Positions 10,253-23,144 of a DNA stretch of 64,000 nucleotides are shown here, piece after piece; within the stretch, counting starts at the first letter, position 1; each line of letters opens with the position of its first letter. The DNA is taken from contig OZ025812.1 of assembly GCA_964019425.1 (NCBI GenBank), forward strand, positions 821,027-885,026. The letters run 5' to 3'. The notes beneath the pieces are model-generated. The model was not told the origin of the DNA. It made no database searches and worked only from the letters and a program-made list of their open reading frames with translations. The DNA is from Flectonema sp. DT1601 (Eukaryota > Euglenozoa > Diplonemea > Diplonemida > Diplonemidae). The translations under genes and the position numbers were made by a program.

Positions 10253-12312
10253 ATGTTATATGAATGTGCCCTAATAAGTTTAGGCGCATTCATAGTAATA
10301 ATAATCGTAATCATCTTTGTATTGGTGCTTTGGTGGATTGGTAAACAAAAAGCAAACAAATCACTAGAGAATGATAGAACCATATTACGAGACCTAAAAA
10401 CAAAAACACCTCCAAATCCGACTAACAAGACTCAGTTGGGAGAGCAAATCATCAGTGGAGATTGCACTGTGACATTCTGCTGTGAGAATGATTTTAAAAA
10501 AATATATGAAAAAACTGTGTTGAAATTGAATTTACCGATGCTTTTTGTTACTTCTGAGGACGACAGACTCGGAACAGTGCTGTTGGAAAAATGTAAGTGT
10601 AATATAGTTAAAACATTAGGAAAAAAAGGAAAACCACGTCACAGATGGTCAGCACACAATTATCTACTCTTGACTAGTAAAGAAATAAACGGAAGACAAG
10701 AACCTATAATTAAAGTTGGATCAAGTGACTATCACTCAATAAAAATAAAATTCACATTAAACAGAGAATTAGAGCGGTTTTACAGTATCATAAGTCAAGG
10801 TTGTAGTTGGTCTCTACCTGACAATAACAGCTCGTCAAGCAAAGGACAGTCGTGGAGATCTTCTCTACAGACCCTAACTGATGAAATTAAAAATTCCGGT
10901 ATTCGTCCAGAAGGTACAGAAGCAGTTGTAACGACTCTGTTGGGTCGATTGTTGTTTCAATGGCAAGCTAGAAAACCGTTCACTGATTACATTTTAAAAA
11001 AAATAAATAAACAACTTTCAAAAATTGATCCTCCGGAGAACTTAAAAGGTGGAATTCACGCATCAAAAATAACAGTAGGAGAAGTGCTACCCACTTTATC
11101 AAATCCGTTGTTAAAAAAATCAAGTTCAGTGGGTGATATTGAGCTAGAATTTGACGTGAGGTACACTGGAGGTGAGTTTTCTATAATGTTGGATCTTGAC
11201 TTTGACGTTTCAATAAAAAGTTTTGACGTTGAAATTCCGCTTCCAAGAGTATTCACAACCATCACCATTCAACATTTAGAAGGTAGACTATGTGCAGCTA
11301 TTTCATCAGTTTCTGACTACGTATGGTTGGGATTTACATCAGAACCTGACGTTCAAATATCGATCAAGTCTGACATACCAAATGCACCTGTTCGACTGTC
11401 GTCAGCACTGGAGATTCCAGAACTTACTGAGCTGGTTGTGACCTATTTAAAAAGTGAAATAATTCAACTCATGGTGCTTCCAAACATGGAAGACCTTTAT
11501 ATTCCTTTGATAGAGGAATCGTCTAAGGAGGACATAAGTGATGTGATTATTGACTCTGTGGGAGGTTCCGTGAATGGAAAAATTCAATCAGCAGCTGTTA
11601 AAGAAAAATCAGAAAAAGTGTTGTCGAGTCCTTCGCAGACTCCATCAAAAGAAAAACCAACTTTAGGAAAAGTAAAGGTCAACGCGACGTCTCTTTTTGG
11701 TGGAAATAAAATTGCTGCTGCTCGTAGGTCGTCTGTTATTCCGAGCACGGAGACTTCGCCGGTGTCTCTGCCTTCAGTTCCTCCAGCAAGTACCCCGCCG
11801 CCGAGTAGTAGTCAGTTTCTTGATAATGACAGCCTGTCTGGTCTTCCGAAAGCCGCTGTCAGCAGTGGTTCGTTCTCTGGCAATCCCGATGTGAGCGATA
11901 ATCCTGTGAATGTTAACATTGGAAATATAGTGGGCAAAATGCAAGAGGTTTGGTTGTTTTTTTTTTTTTTTTAAATTTTTTTTTGCCTCTCCATCTTTAA
12001 TTTTGCGTGTTTAACTTTTGTTGTGTATAAAAATTTCAAAAAAACAAACAAACAGCTTCTTCCTGTAGTAGAGACGCTCATGGAAACAGCACAGCACGTG
12101 CGACAAGATGTTTGTATTGTTTTCCTCTTTTTTTTCCCCTTCTCACTAAGTAGTATCTATCACACAACACAACACAGGTTATGGAGCAGACTTCACCAAT
12201 TCAGGCTCCTTCTCGTACTCCTCCATTGAACTCAGCGCAGCCTCCGATTGAGAAAAAAGTTTCCATTCGAACGACAGACTTTTTTGGTATTCAAAAACCA
12301 AAACCGAAATAG
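10253..12312 (+). CDS. SMP-domain lipid-transfer protein, NVJ2/TEX2-like
   Basis: Exons 10253-11947, 12056-12109 and 12178-12312, about 627 aa. One N-terminal transmembrane anchor (about 5-27), a PH-like region (about 63-183) and an SMP domain (about 220-415: LLGRLLFQWQ, then KKINKQLSKIDPP, then the GDIELEFDVRYTGG strand), the order known for yeast Nvj2 and animal TEX2. That family sits in the ER membrane and moves lipids, including ceramide in yeast, at contact sites. The tail after 450 is disordered and Ser/Pro-rich and ends in a basic TTDFFGIQKPKPK. Introns of 108 and 68 nt start GTTTGG and GTTTGT and end CAG; the 18-codon middle exon is open only in the predicted frame. An acceptor-like CTCAG lies 28 nt before the ATG. 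Confidence 0.8.
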
Positions 12313-14399
12313 CAATATTTTTGTGATGGATTCCATGTTACGTAACCCATCCAACCTTTGAAGTGTGAAGGAATACTATTTTAAGCTGTAACGGGCTACA
12401 GGGCATGGGGCGCTCAACCTGTAGTACGTGGTCCCCGAATCCCCATATTTGACAGCACATGTGGGATTTTTTATCGATACCAATTGTTGATTTCTTATAT
12501 TGCAACCAAGGTTTGGCCGAACCCTATTCTCGTTTTTGCCAGTTTCAAGTTGCTTTCCATTTAATATTAGTATCAAGTTACCACCCAATAACACACACAC
12601 CCCTTTTCGTCATTAGTGTAGAGGTGTGTTTTTGTATTTGAGTCTTGACTGCAAATTCACATGATTAAAATGACCTTGTGTATACGATGTACAAAATTAA
12701 ACTGTAAAAGGGGGGAAGGTGTCCTGTATTTATCTTTTTTTTTTTTTTTTTTTTTAAACTATCTTAATTATGTGTGTTTGTTTAAATCTAATTTATTTTT
12801 GTGAGTTTGCTGCTTTAAAAAGCAAGTTGCCTTTGGCTTCTAGTCACCTAGTTCTTGTTGTCGTTAAAAAAAAAAAACGCATTATTCTCCCAGCTATTTA
12901 TTCGCATTTTTTCTACTTATCTTTTAATCGTCGTATCAGTGAAGGCAATTGCGCGTCGGTTTTTGTTTTTTCAGATTCCTTTTTTTTTTTTTTCATTGCT
13001 TTCCAATTTTATGTAGAAACTAGCAAAAAAAAAAAAAAAAAAAACTAATACGCACTTTTTATTATTTTTTTTTCTTTTTTTTTCAAAATTAATTTTTCTT
13101 GGTCGTTTCATTTATTTTTCTCAAAAGGATCTTGCGTAGAACGGGAAAAAAAAAAAAAAATAAGAGTGAGAATGGAATCTAACTCTAGTAAAAAGCTAGA
13201 CGGTCGTAATGACGGTGAAGTGTGTTGTTGCTCACTGAATCTCTCAAAAAAAAAAAAAAGTATTATTCTCTCAGCTATTTATTTATAAATTGATTTAAAA
13301 AAAATGGGAAAAATGAAAAAAAAAAGGCAGTGAACTGTCTTTTTATTTAAAACGTGTTGTCAATTTTTTTCTTTTTTTTTCTTCACGAATTGATTTTTTT
13401 TATGTCATGTTACTACATGTCAATCAGGGACTAGTATTTTTTTTTTTTTTTTTTTGACCCTCCTTTTTTAATTAACAACTGAAATTTCCTCCTCCAATAA
13501 TTGACAGGAGGTACAGAGAAATACTAATTGCTGTTCGAAACCCACTAGTAGTTACTTCAAAAAAGGACAAGTTAAGCATTGCTGTGGTGCGCTGTATCCT
13601 TAACAGATTATTATTATACAGAACAGTTGATATTTTACAACCCTTCCTTTGATTAACAACAACAACAACTTTCTCATATAAAGCCAGGCTTGATCGTCTT
13701 TGAAAACTGAAATGAAGTCCCCAGAACTTACTGATGAAGGGAGAGCAGTAGTAAAACTTAAATAACTGACCGCACCTCGATGATATTGATTTCGAATTCC
13801 TGAATGGTTACTTCAAAAAAAAAAAAAAAAGGATAAGTTAAGCGATTTACAAAAAGCAGGTCTTCTGATGATTGTTTTTTCCCGATTTTTTTTCGATAAA
13901 AACAAAACTTTTTTTTTTTTTTTTTTTTCCGTAAAGTGTTTGTTCCTTTTTCGCTCTATCCTAATAATAATAATAATTTTTTTTTTATTTTTTTTTTTTT
14001 TAAAAAACAATTTTTTTGTTATTAATATTTTGTTTGATCCGTCAATCTTCTTTCAGATTGACCTCGCCGGTTTTATTCACTATGTCTCTATTTTCCTTTT
14101 TTTTATTTATTCCAATAAGGGTGTTTTATATTTCTATTGATCGCAGACAGTAGATGGCATGATTACATAAACGAACCTTTACTTTAAAAAAAAAAAAAAG
14201 GTTGTCTTAGTCCTACTCATGGTGATGTATCCTTGACTAACCTTCGTAGCAAGCTCTTCCGTTGTTTTTTTTTATTAATTAATTTTGTTTTTTTAATTAT
14301 TTTCACACAGGGAGATTATGTAGTTGTAGTCGATTGGATGGATGTATTGTGGTCGGTGGAATTATTTTCATTTTTTTTTCATTAGGAGAACCTAATTAG
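12313..14399. other. AT-rich spacer with repeat fragments
   Basis: Contains a block at 12388-12586 (listed separately), short stretches at 13562-13615 and 13830-13850 similar to 9780-9832 (a GGATAAGTTAAGC...TATCCTTAACAG inverted pattern), and a 30-nt piece at 13708-13740 similar to 51702-51735. CATTAG at 14380-14385 after a T-rich tract is an acceptor candidate 14 nt before the SEC24 ATG. No gene was seen. Confidence 0.55.
12441..12586. repeat. Dispersed repeat R3, longer copy
   Basis: Shares CCCCATATT(T/C)GACAGCA, TATTGCAACCAAGGTTT and AAGTTGCTTTCCATTTAA..TATTAGTATCAAGTTAC with 37588-37680; the other copy lacks two internal segments. Just upstream (12388-12436) is a GGCGCTCAAC...ACGTGG(T/C)CC stretch also found at 8819-8875 and 39937-39990, so these may be parts of one larger decayed family. 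Class unknown. Confidence 0.65.
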
Positions 14400-17300
14400 A
14401 TGCAACAGCCCCCCCCAGGTCAGGGTGGCATGCCTCCAGTACCAGGGCAGGGGGTGCCGTTACAACGGCCAGGAATGCTGCCACCAGCACAGCAGCAGGG
14501 AGGAATGCCGCCACCAGTACAGCAGCAACAGGGAGGAATGCCTCCACCAGCACAGCAGCAGCAGAGAGGAATGCCTCCACCAGCACAGCAGCAGGGAGGA
14601 ATGCCTCCACCAGTACAGCAGCAACAGGGAGGAATGCCTCCACCAGCACAGCAACAACAGGGAGGAATGCCGCCACCAGCGCAGCAGCAGAGAGGAATGC
14701 CTCCACCAGCACAGCAGGGAGGGATGCCGCCAGCGGGCCAGTTGCAGAGACCGGGTATGCCGCAGGCACCAGGCGCGCCAGTCCAGCGACCACCAGGCAT
14801 GCAGCAAATGCCGGGCCAACAACAAATGCCGGGCCAACAACAAATGCCGGGCCAACAACAAATGCCGGGCCAACAGCAAATGCCGGGCCAACAGCTACCC
14901 CGTCCAGGGCAACCGCCTCCACAACAACAACAACAACAACAACAGCAGCAACAACAACAGCAACTGGGTGCACCTTCGATGCAGAGACCTTCCCAGCAGG
15001 CGGGTCCGCCACCTGTAGGACCGCCACCTGGACAACCGGGACCTCCTCAGGGTGGTATGCAAGCTCCTATTCAACAACCTGGACAACCAGGCCCGCCAGG
15101 ACAGCCTTCTTGGCAACAGCCAGGGCAGGTACGCCAGCAACCTGGACAACAACCTCCCACAACTCATCCACTGACTGGACCTCCACCACAGCAACGTATG
15201 TCTGGTCCACCACCTTCGGGCAACAACGTGGGCATGCCTCCACCGGGAAGCAATCTGCCGCAGGGTCAGGTAAAAACAATGACTCGACCCGGAATGCAGG
15301 GACGACCAAGTGCCAACGATTCCATGCCTCCACCACCTGGCGGTAGCAACGCCATGCCTCCGCCACCGGGAAGTAACAACGCTATGCCTCCACCACCAGG
15401 CGGTAACAACGCTATGCCTCCACCACCTGGCGGTAATAACGCTATGCCTCCGCCACCGGGAAGTAACAACGCTATGCCTCCACCACCTGGCGGTAATAAC
15501 GCTATGCCTCCGCCACCGGGAAGTAACAACGCTATGCCTCCACCACCTGGCGGTAACAACGCTATGCCTCCACCACCTGGCGGTGTCAATGCTGCACCTC
15601 AGAATACTATGGCTGGGAGACCTGTTGGTAATAATATGCAGGCACCTCCACCTGGTCAGGGTGGAATGCGCCCGCCACCTGGTAACAATGCAATGCCGGC
15701 ACCTCCTAGTAGTAACATGCCGCCTTCCGGAAATAACATTCCGGGTCGGAATACTATGCCCGGACCTGTAAGACCTGGGAGCAACATGCCGCCGCAGGGT
15801 GGAATGGCTCATGGCGGTAACAACGCTATGCCTCCGCCACCGGGAAGTAATAACGCTATGCCTCCACCACCAGGCGGTAACAGTATGCCTGGACCACCAC
15901 CGGGCGGCATGTCTAACAATACTATGCCTCCACCACCAGGCGGTAACAGTATGCCCGGACCACCACCGGGCGGCATGTCTAACAATACTATGCCTCCCCC
16001 AGGACAGAATGCAATGCCTGGACCTCCCGGACAACAGCCAGTGGGTGGACGTATGGCTGGACACATGCAGCCACAACATCAGCAGCAATTCCAGCAGCAG
16101 CAACAACAACCTCCACAGCAGCAACAATTCCAGCAGCAGCAACAGCAGCAGCAGTATCCACAACAACAGCAACAGCAACAGCAACAGCAGGAGGGATATC
16201 CACAGCAAGGTGGTTACCCACAGCAGCAGCAATACCAACAACAACAACAGCAGGGAGGATATACTCAAGGGGGATACCAACAACCTCAACAACAATATCA
16301 ACAAGTAGGTCCTCCGTATGATGTGTTAATTCTTCACAAACCTAACATTGGTCTGAATCAAGGAACTGTTCAGTGTGAGGGAGGCCTTCCAAGACCAGAC
16401 TACGATCAAAAGATTAATCAGTGTAGAATTCCACACGATGCTGTTGAACCTGTATCATCGAAGTATATGCGTTTCACTCACGGGATTATTCCAAATTCTC
16501 AACAGTTGACTACTAAAGTTGGTCTTCCTGTTGGTATCATCATCAGACCATTCGCTGATCGTGAACCTGAAGAAGAACCGATTCCAGTTGTCACATTCAA
16601 ACAAGGAAGGGCTCAGACAGTAGTACGTTGCAGTAAGTGCAAAGCCTACATAAATCCTTACTGCAGATTTACTGATGGCGGTAAAGCATGGGTGTGTGTT
16701 GTATGCAGAGTGATGAACAATGTTCATCAGGACTACTATGCCCCTTTGGATAACGGAATAAGAAGAGATATTCATGAGAGACCTGAACTGAATAGGTGTA
16801 CAGTTGAGTTTAGCGCACCTTCTAATTACTTATCTGGACCTCCTCAGAATCCAAATTTCGTATTCGTGATTGACGTTAGCTTTGCTTCTGTCCAATCTGG
16901 ATTTCTAAGATCAACCTGTGCTGCTATTAAGAATAATATAATGTCTATTCAGGGTGAGGCTCAGATTGCTATTGTCACGTTTGATCAATTTGTTCACGTG
17001 TACAATCTTCGATCTAATCTTGCTGAAGCTAAAATGATGGTACTACCAGAACTTTCAACCGATGAAGACTCGTGTAAGTTCAACGACGATATGAAGCTTC
17101 CTGGAGTCTGGCTTCCAACACTAACAGATGATTTGCTGGTACCGCTATCGGACTCTCACCACTTGATTATGGACTTGTTAGACAAGATTCCTGTTATGTT
17201 CAGTCAAAATCAAAACCCTGAAATGGCAACTGGTCCTGCCATATGCACAGCTCTCAAGATGCTATACATTGGAGGAAAGCTTGTCCTCTTCACGGCAGGT

Positions 17301-18837
17301 CTTCCTTCTCTTGGTGTCGGTCGATTGAAAAACCGTGACAATCAAAAACAACACACTCCAGCAGAGGAAATGAAACTACTAAAACCAGGATCAGCTTGGT
17401 ACAAAGACATTGCATTGTTAGCGAGTAGGCTTCAGGTTGGTGTTGATTTGTTTGTATGTCGCAGTAAACAGTACACTGACTTGGCTACACTACAACAACT
17501 TCCAAAGTATTCTGGTGGTCAACTATTTCTTTATAATATGGGAATGGGAACAAGTCAGTCAGAAAGACTTGATAATGAAGTAAGGCGACTCCTCAGTAAA
17601 GAAACTGGTTACGAAGCAGTGATGAGACTGAGACTCTCTCTTGGATGGAATGCTAAGAATGTTTATGGAAATTTTTATCAAAGCGGGGAATCAACACTGA
17701 TGGTGATTCCAAACATTGATGGTGATAAGGTCTATGGAGCCAATCTAGTTCCCCAGACCTCTGACAACCAAAACACTAAAGAGATCTGTATCCAAGCAGC
17801 CATTCTCTTCACCAACTCTAACAGAGAACGACGAATCAGAATCCACACTGCTATGGTATCTGTTGGAGGTCAATATCAACAAATTATCAACAGCATCGAC
17901 TCTTTAGCAGTAGCAGCAATGCTTTGTCGTCAGGCTATTGATAAAGCTTTTGAAGATAAATTGGAGTCTGCGAGATCGACTTTGGTTGATAAAAATCAAC
18001 TGTTTTTGAAAGAATACAGACAACAAACAGTTGTTCAGCAAGGTCTTTCGACTCAACCTCTGTACCTTCCAAAGTCTATGCGATGCCTTCCATTGTACAC
18101 TCTCGGATTGCTGAAGAGTATGTTATTCCGCGTTGATCAGAACATTACTGCGGACTTGCGTACATTTGCCATCAACAAGATGATGAATTTGTCTTGTGAA
18201 AACATGTTAGTCAGTGTAGTTCCTCGATTGTGGGGAGTTCCTGGAACTGATGGAGATGAATGCACAGCACTCCCTCCAACAAAGACTTCTCTTTCACGCA
18301 ATGGAATATTCATTTTAGACAACACCACGTCTCTTATTGTATGGATTGGAAAGGTATGTTTTGATTATAGCACTGGTACTCACCATTGGATTAAAAAAAA
18401 AAAAAAAAACAACAACAGATGACTCCTCACCCAACAATAACATCGATGTTCGGTGACCCACCTACCTTCGACACACCACAAAGACTTAATAATCCAGTGA
18501 GTTTAGCATTTTGGAAGGTTTGTCTTTATAACACATCATCATCAGGGGAGTTTTAATTAATCAAAAAAAAAAAAAAAAAAAAACAGGTTATTGATTCTTG
18601 TCGTCAACGTAATTTAGGTGTCAGCCATCAGCCTATTCTTCTCGTTAAAGAGGACTCTCCGGAATCAGAAGTTTGGTTTAATAAACTACTGATAGAGGAT
18701 GAGGTATGTTGATATTGTTTTATGTGTTATACTGATGTGTGATTTTAAAATAATAATAATAAAAATAGGTATGTCAGGTTATGAGCTACGGTGATATGCT
18801 TCTTCGTCTTCAGCGCTCAGTTAGTCAAAGTGGATAG
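14400..18837 (+). CDS. SEC24: COPII cargo-adaptor coat protein SEC24
   Basis: Four exons, 14400-18353, 18419-18517, 18587-18703 and 18769-18837; about 1412 aa. SEC24 binds cargo and SEC23 in the inner COPII coat at ER exit sites. The first ~640 residues are low-complexity: MPPPAQQQ-type repeats, five MPGQQQ units, poly-Q, then about ten AMPPPPGGNN-like decapeptides, then Gln/Tyr-rich. Then come the zinc finger (CSKC...CVVC, about 742-765), the trunk with FVFVIDVSFASVQ (about 819-1060), beta-sandwich and helical parts, and a gelsolin-like end (NGIFILDNTTSLIVWIGK) interrupted by the first intron. Introns of 65, 69 and 65 nt all sit in the last 500 nt, all phase 0, all GT(A/T)TGT...AG. The N-terminus is about twice the usual length. 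The long open frames antisense to the repeats are shadows. Confidence 0.95.
14460..14745 (+). repeat. In-gene tandem repeat coding Met-Pro-Pro-Pro-Ala/Val-Gln units
   Basis: About eight imperfect units of roughly 33-39 nt, each coding GG-M-PPP-A/V-QQQ(Q). Units differ by whole CAG/CAA codons and synonymous changes, consistent with slippage plus purifying pressure on the protein. Confidence 0.9.
15327..15590 (+). repeat. In-gene tandem repeat coding MPPPPG(G/S)NNA decapeptides
   Basis: Roughly nine 30 nt units coding AMPPPPGGNN or AMPPPPGSNN; two unit types alternate (CCTGGCGGTAATAAC versus CCGGGAAGTAACAAC), suggesting duplication of a 60 nt dimer. More scattered units recur at 15820-16010. 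Confidence 0.9.
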
Positions 18838-20012
18838 AGTGGGTGCTTATCATTTTGTAAAGTTTCTCCATCGATAGTGTCTTGTCAAAGACAAAAGCGT
18901 TTGCTCTACAACATCTACACCAGCGGTAGCAGCATTGACCACAGCAGCTAAGAAACAGAGAATGACTATTTTGAGTAGTTTTTTTTTTCTTCTCTTCTTT
19001 CTTCTTCAGTCTTCTTTGAAGGCTTCTAACTACCTAGGTTTAAACCTCCCCACCCATGAGAATTATTGCTTTTTTTCCCCCTTTCTTTTATTTTTTCCCA
19101 TTTTTTTTTTTTTTTTTTTTTTGGCTTGTTGCAGGCTTTAGTGTGTTTCGTTCTGATTTAAAAACAAAAAAAAAAAAAAGATTAAAAAAAAAACAAAACC
19201 CGATGGTTTCCTGTTGTTGTCTGGAGATCAATTCAAAGTCTCTGAAGTCATTTTTTTCACATACAAACGAGCTCTATCTTAGCGCTAACTACCGCACGTA
19301 AGGTCTGTTAATTCCATAACCTATCCAGCCATTTTTTTTAGTTTATTTTTTTAATCTTCGCGATCTTATTTCACGTATCTTGGTTTGCATACGAGATCCT
19401 ATGTTTATCTTGAGAGAGGGTGTGTGTGGGGGGGAGGGGAGGGGAGGGGGTGTTTTCTTATCTTTTCGTATCGTTGTTATTAAATTCCCCTTTCTCCCCG
19501 TCCTTTTATTTTTTTTTAAATTGGCTGTAAGCAGTTGGCATCACGACCTTCACCTGAGACACAATATGGAAATCAAAACCTCTTGTTTCCCCTACCAACC
19601 CATTTTTTTTTTTTTTCTTGTGTGTTCTTGTCTCTGCCTGGACTTCGTCATCAGAACTGCTAGTGTGTGGAAAAAAAAAAAAAAAGAGAACAACCTAAGA
19701 ATCGTTAGGAAAAAAAAAAAAAAATTAACAGCGGAATTAAGACAAACGGAGAATGAAAGAGAAAAAAAGCGATACTATCCAAAGAAGAAAAAAAAAAAAA
19801 AAAAAAAAGTAACTTTTCCCTGGTTTGTTTATCGTTCAAATAATACAGCTTTTATAACACAACCGAGTTACATATATTTTCTCTTTTTATTCATTTCAGC
19901 AGGTTGTTTGTTTATACGATGAGATGGTTGTATGGATGCTGATTTTGATGTTATTAGAAATCCTTACATTCATCCTAATTAAATTCACACTCAGGAATCA
20001 CAGCACACAAAC
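18838..20012. other. Spacer between SEC24 and COG1
   Basis: AT-rich with homopolymers; the 68-180 residue frames here are Phe/Lys runs. A G-rich run (GGGGGGAGGGGAGGGGAGGGGG) lies at about 19428-19450 and could form a G-quadruplex. Acceptor-like CAG sites are at 19898 and 19994, the latter 18 nt before the COG1 ATG. Confidence 0.55.
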
Positions 20013-22894
20013 ATGCCTTATGGAGGAGGGAGTGGTGTTGTTGTCCAGCAACCAATGGATGTCAACACGTTGTTTAATGATCAAACAATTGATCAATTGT
20101 GGAACACGTTGTCAGAGAAGAGAAAAGAATGTAAAATGATGCAAACACATCTGAGGCAATTAGTCGGAGATAGGTACAAAGACTTACTGTCAGCAAGTGA
20201 CATGATTGTGGGTATGGGTGATATATGTGAATACTTATCCGATGATTTTGAACAAACCAATGCAAAGCGACTCGCTGAATCGACTGGAAACCAACAATCA
20301 ACCAACACATCACACGAAGACACTATGAATGAATTGGAACTCGCACAACTACCAGAAACACTTCAGTATATTACAAATGCTATATACCAAATTCAAGCAT
20401 GGCTATCTGAAGGTAGATATTTAGAAGCAGCTCTCTGTTGTAAACATACCCGAGCTCCTCTTCAAAGAGTTACTTTATTAAACAACAACAATGGAGTTAC
20501 CGGAAGCTACCTATCTCGTCAAATTACTAAATGCCAAACAGTTATCGATAACACATCAAAGTCGATAATCGAGCATTCAACCAACAGTCTTGCAAAAGCA
20601 CAGCTAACTGTAAACCCTGAAGTACCATCCCTGATAGGTATTTGTTGCACTACTTTGTGTTGTATTTCACTGTTGAATGATTCTGGATTGTTAGATAGCT
20701 TAAAACTTTTCATCCGACATCAAGATGTGAGATTACAAGCTATATCACAATCACAAGTTGATATATCGATCGCCCTGTCATGCGTGTCAGCTTTGTACAC
20801 GTTTAGATCGTTTGTTTACAAAGTTTTTATAGAACACAGCATAGGACTGAAGGACAGCATTCAATTGACATCCATCGCGATATTATCATCGAATATGGAA
20901 ACAAGTAAACCGATAATTGAAATGTCGCAATACATATCTTCATCTGATTATTTTAATTCTAATCATATTGATCTGCTGCCTGAGGATTTACCTGCGATTT
21001 CAGATGTCAAGCTCCTCCTCTCTCGTTGGGAAATTGACACTGCTCGTCATGTTTCTTTGATACTTAAATCTTCTCTTGTATCGTTGTCCTCGGTTGAGGA
21101 GGTTACTGATTTACAAAAAAAAATTGTAAATCTATCATCGTTGTGGCACGGTGAACCACTGCATGCTCAACCACCTGCTGCCTGGATGAAGGACTTTCAG
21201 GTATTGTGATTTTTCTGTTTTTTTTTTACAACAATCATTGACAAACCCATTCAGATAAGCAGCCTTATTATATTTTGTTGATTCGCAGCTAGTTTTTAAT
21301 GGCGGCACAGGGAAAATAGATAAACATTTTTGACATTATAAATAAAAACGGCTCTTTTAATCTGAATAGTTTCTTCTCCGACTTCGTCGGTGCAAAAAAA
21401 ATAAAGAATAATAATAATAACCATAGGAATCATTCGTTGATCGCATGACTGCTTTATTCCGTGAGGAGTTAACCGTTTTTGAGGTATGCCCGCAACTTCC
21501 CCCTTTTTTTTTTGCTGATTTTTCTCATAGGTGATGGGGTCAAAAAAAAAAAAAACTAAATTAAATAAACAAAACAGAACTCAATAACGGGTATTGATGG
21601 TGAATCTGATGATGCAAACGAACCTGAAGAAGAATTACAAGAAATATCAACTGGCAGTGATAAGAAGATAGCTCTCCGGTATACGATTGGAAGATCAACG
21701 AAGGAAACTAGTTTCGATCCGTCGATTCCAAACAACATTGGAATGGTGTTAATGTCATTCGAAGAACATTTTCAAAAGATCACCAAATCCATTGAATTGG
21801 TAGCAGCAGCTACTCAAGAGAATACTCCACACGTGGAACTGACAAACACCCTCACTAACATGTCAATGAAAATAAACAATTTTATAACAAATAATCCAAA
21901 ACCGAGATCGGGGATACTGGTTCAAGGGATATCAAGGATTATTTCACAAGTAGTCTCCCGGAGATCAGGAGAAGAGGGCATCTGGAAATCGAATGCAGGA
22001 GCACTCACTCCATTTTTTGAGCAAATGCATCAAACATACCTGATGTGTTTTGAAAACTGGACATCTGAGATTGCTGAAAACTACTGTTCGTCGATTTCAG
22101 AAATTCTCAGCAGCAATTATTGGGGTCCAGAAAAAGAGATTTTCGATCAAATTTCATACAGCAGTTGGGAACACAGAGAAGAAGTTGTTGACGGGTCCTC
22201 AATAAATATAAATCTACCTGGCTCAGTGACTCCAGGTGTCCTTCAAGCACTACATGAATCTGCTGGTCGTATTTCAGAAAACTTACCATCGCTGCTCCGT
22301 AATGATGTTATAGCTGGTCTTCATACTAAGATGGCATCAGCTTTTGAAACATACAAAACGTTTATTGCTCAGTGTGGAAGTTCAATTTGTCAACCAGCTC
22401 TGTGGCAGATATTGTTCGATGTTCGCTTTATTGGAATTGTTTGTAAAAGTGAAGATCATCCTGCCTATACAGATATTATAACCATCTTAATGAACCCAGA
22501 GACTGGCGTAGATCCTGTTTACTGGAGTACCGAAAAATCTCTTTTTGAAGAAATATTATTATCGGCAATCGCATCGAGTTGTTTATTGTTAGCAGTTCAT
22601 GGTGTGAAGAGACCGGGTAAAGATAAAAGTGCTTCAACGAGAGATGCGTCGTTTGTAGATTTCATTCCTGAATGTCCATCGCGGTTTGTTACGTATCATC
22701 TTGCTTCACTTCAGCAGAATCCAACGACTGCTTCGTCTGGATTAAGTTCAAATTTGATACGCTATTCGAGTGTGGCTGCTGCTTCTGGTGCTTCTCAATC
22801 ACAGTCTTCACCATCGACATTATCAGGACTCCAACACTTAAAGGCTCTCGGAACTGGTCTGCAACAATTAAAAGGAACCTACTTCAAGTGGTAA
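20013..22894 (+). CDS. COG1: Conserved oligomeric Golgi complex subunit 1
   Basis: Exons 20013-21200, 21427-21483 and 21578-22894 give about 853 aa, close to the usual size of COG1. The N-terminus (about 17-75) has the COG1 signature: VNTLFNDQTIDQLWNTL, Arg-rich helix, then LRQLVGDRYKDLLSASDMI. COG1 belongs to lobe A of the COG tether for retrograde vesicles at the Golgi. The 19-codon middle exon (ESFVDRMTALFREELTVFE) is in frame with both neighbours and fits the helical C-terminal part. Intron 1 is 226 nt because a 149 nt repeat sits inside it; intron 2 is 94 nt. Identification rests on the N-terminal motif; the remainder is diverged. Confidence 0.85.
21245..21393 (+). repeat. Hairpin-ended repeat (R1) inside COG1 intron 1
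   Basis: Opposite orientation to the other copies: begins ACCCATTCAGATAAGCAGCC, ends TTTAATCTGAATAGTTTC, then the hairpin CCGAC-TTC-GTCGG, GTGC and a poly(A) stretch. Without it the host intron would be 77 nt, the normal size here, so it is a clean insertion tolerated by splicing. Confidence 0.85.
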
Positions 22895-23144
22895 TTTCGA
22901 TGATCTTTTTTTTATTTTCCCCCCTTTTTTTTTTTATCTACTTATGATTTTTTTTGAGAAATTTTCAACCCCCCTTTGCTATGTTACTACCCCCATTCTA
23001 ATATTCGATTCGTAATAAGGTAACCTTCCTAATCTTGAGTGTTCTAACTGAGAGAGAGAGGATGTCAATGGAACTTTAATTTTTTTTTAAAAAAAAAAAA
23101 ATCAAAAATCAACTCATTGAAAAGACTAAGTTGTACCCACAAAA

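Noticed and set aside
14895-16304. 469-codon open frame antisense to SEC24, and other long frames in the repeat region
   Set aside because: Created by the absence of stops in CAG/CCA-type repeats; compositions are Leu/Arg/Trp or Cys/Gly runs with no domain, and the sense frame is clearly SEC24.
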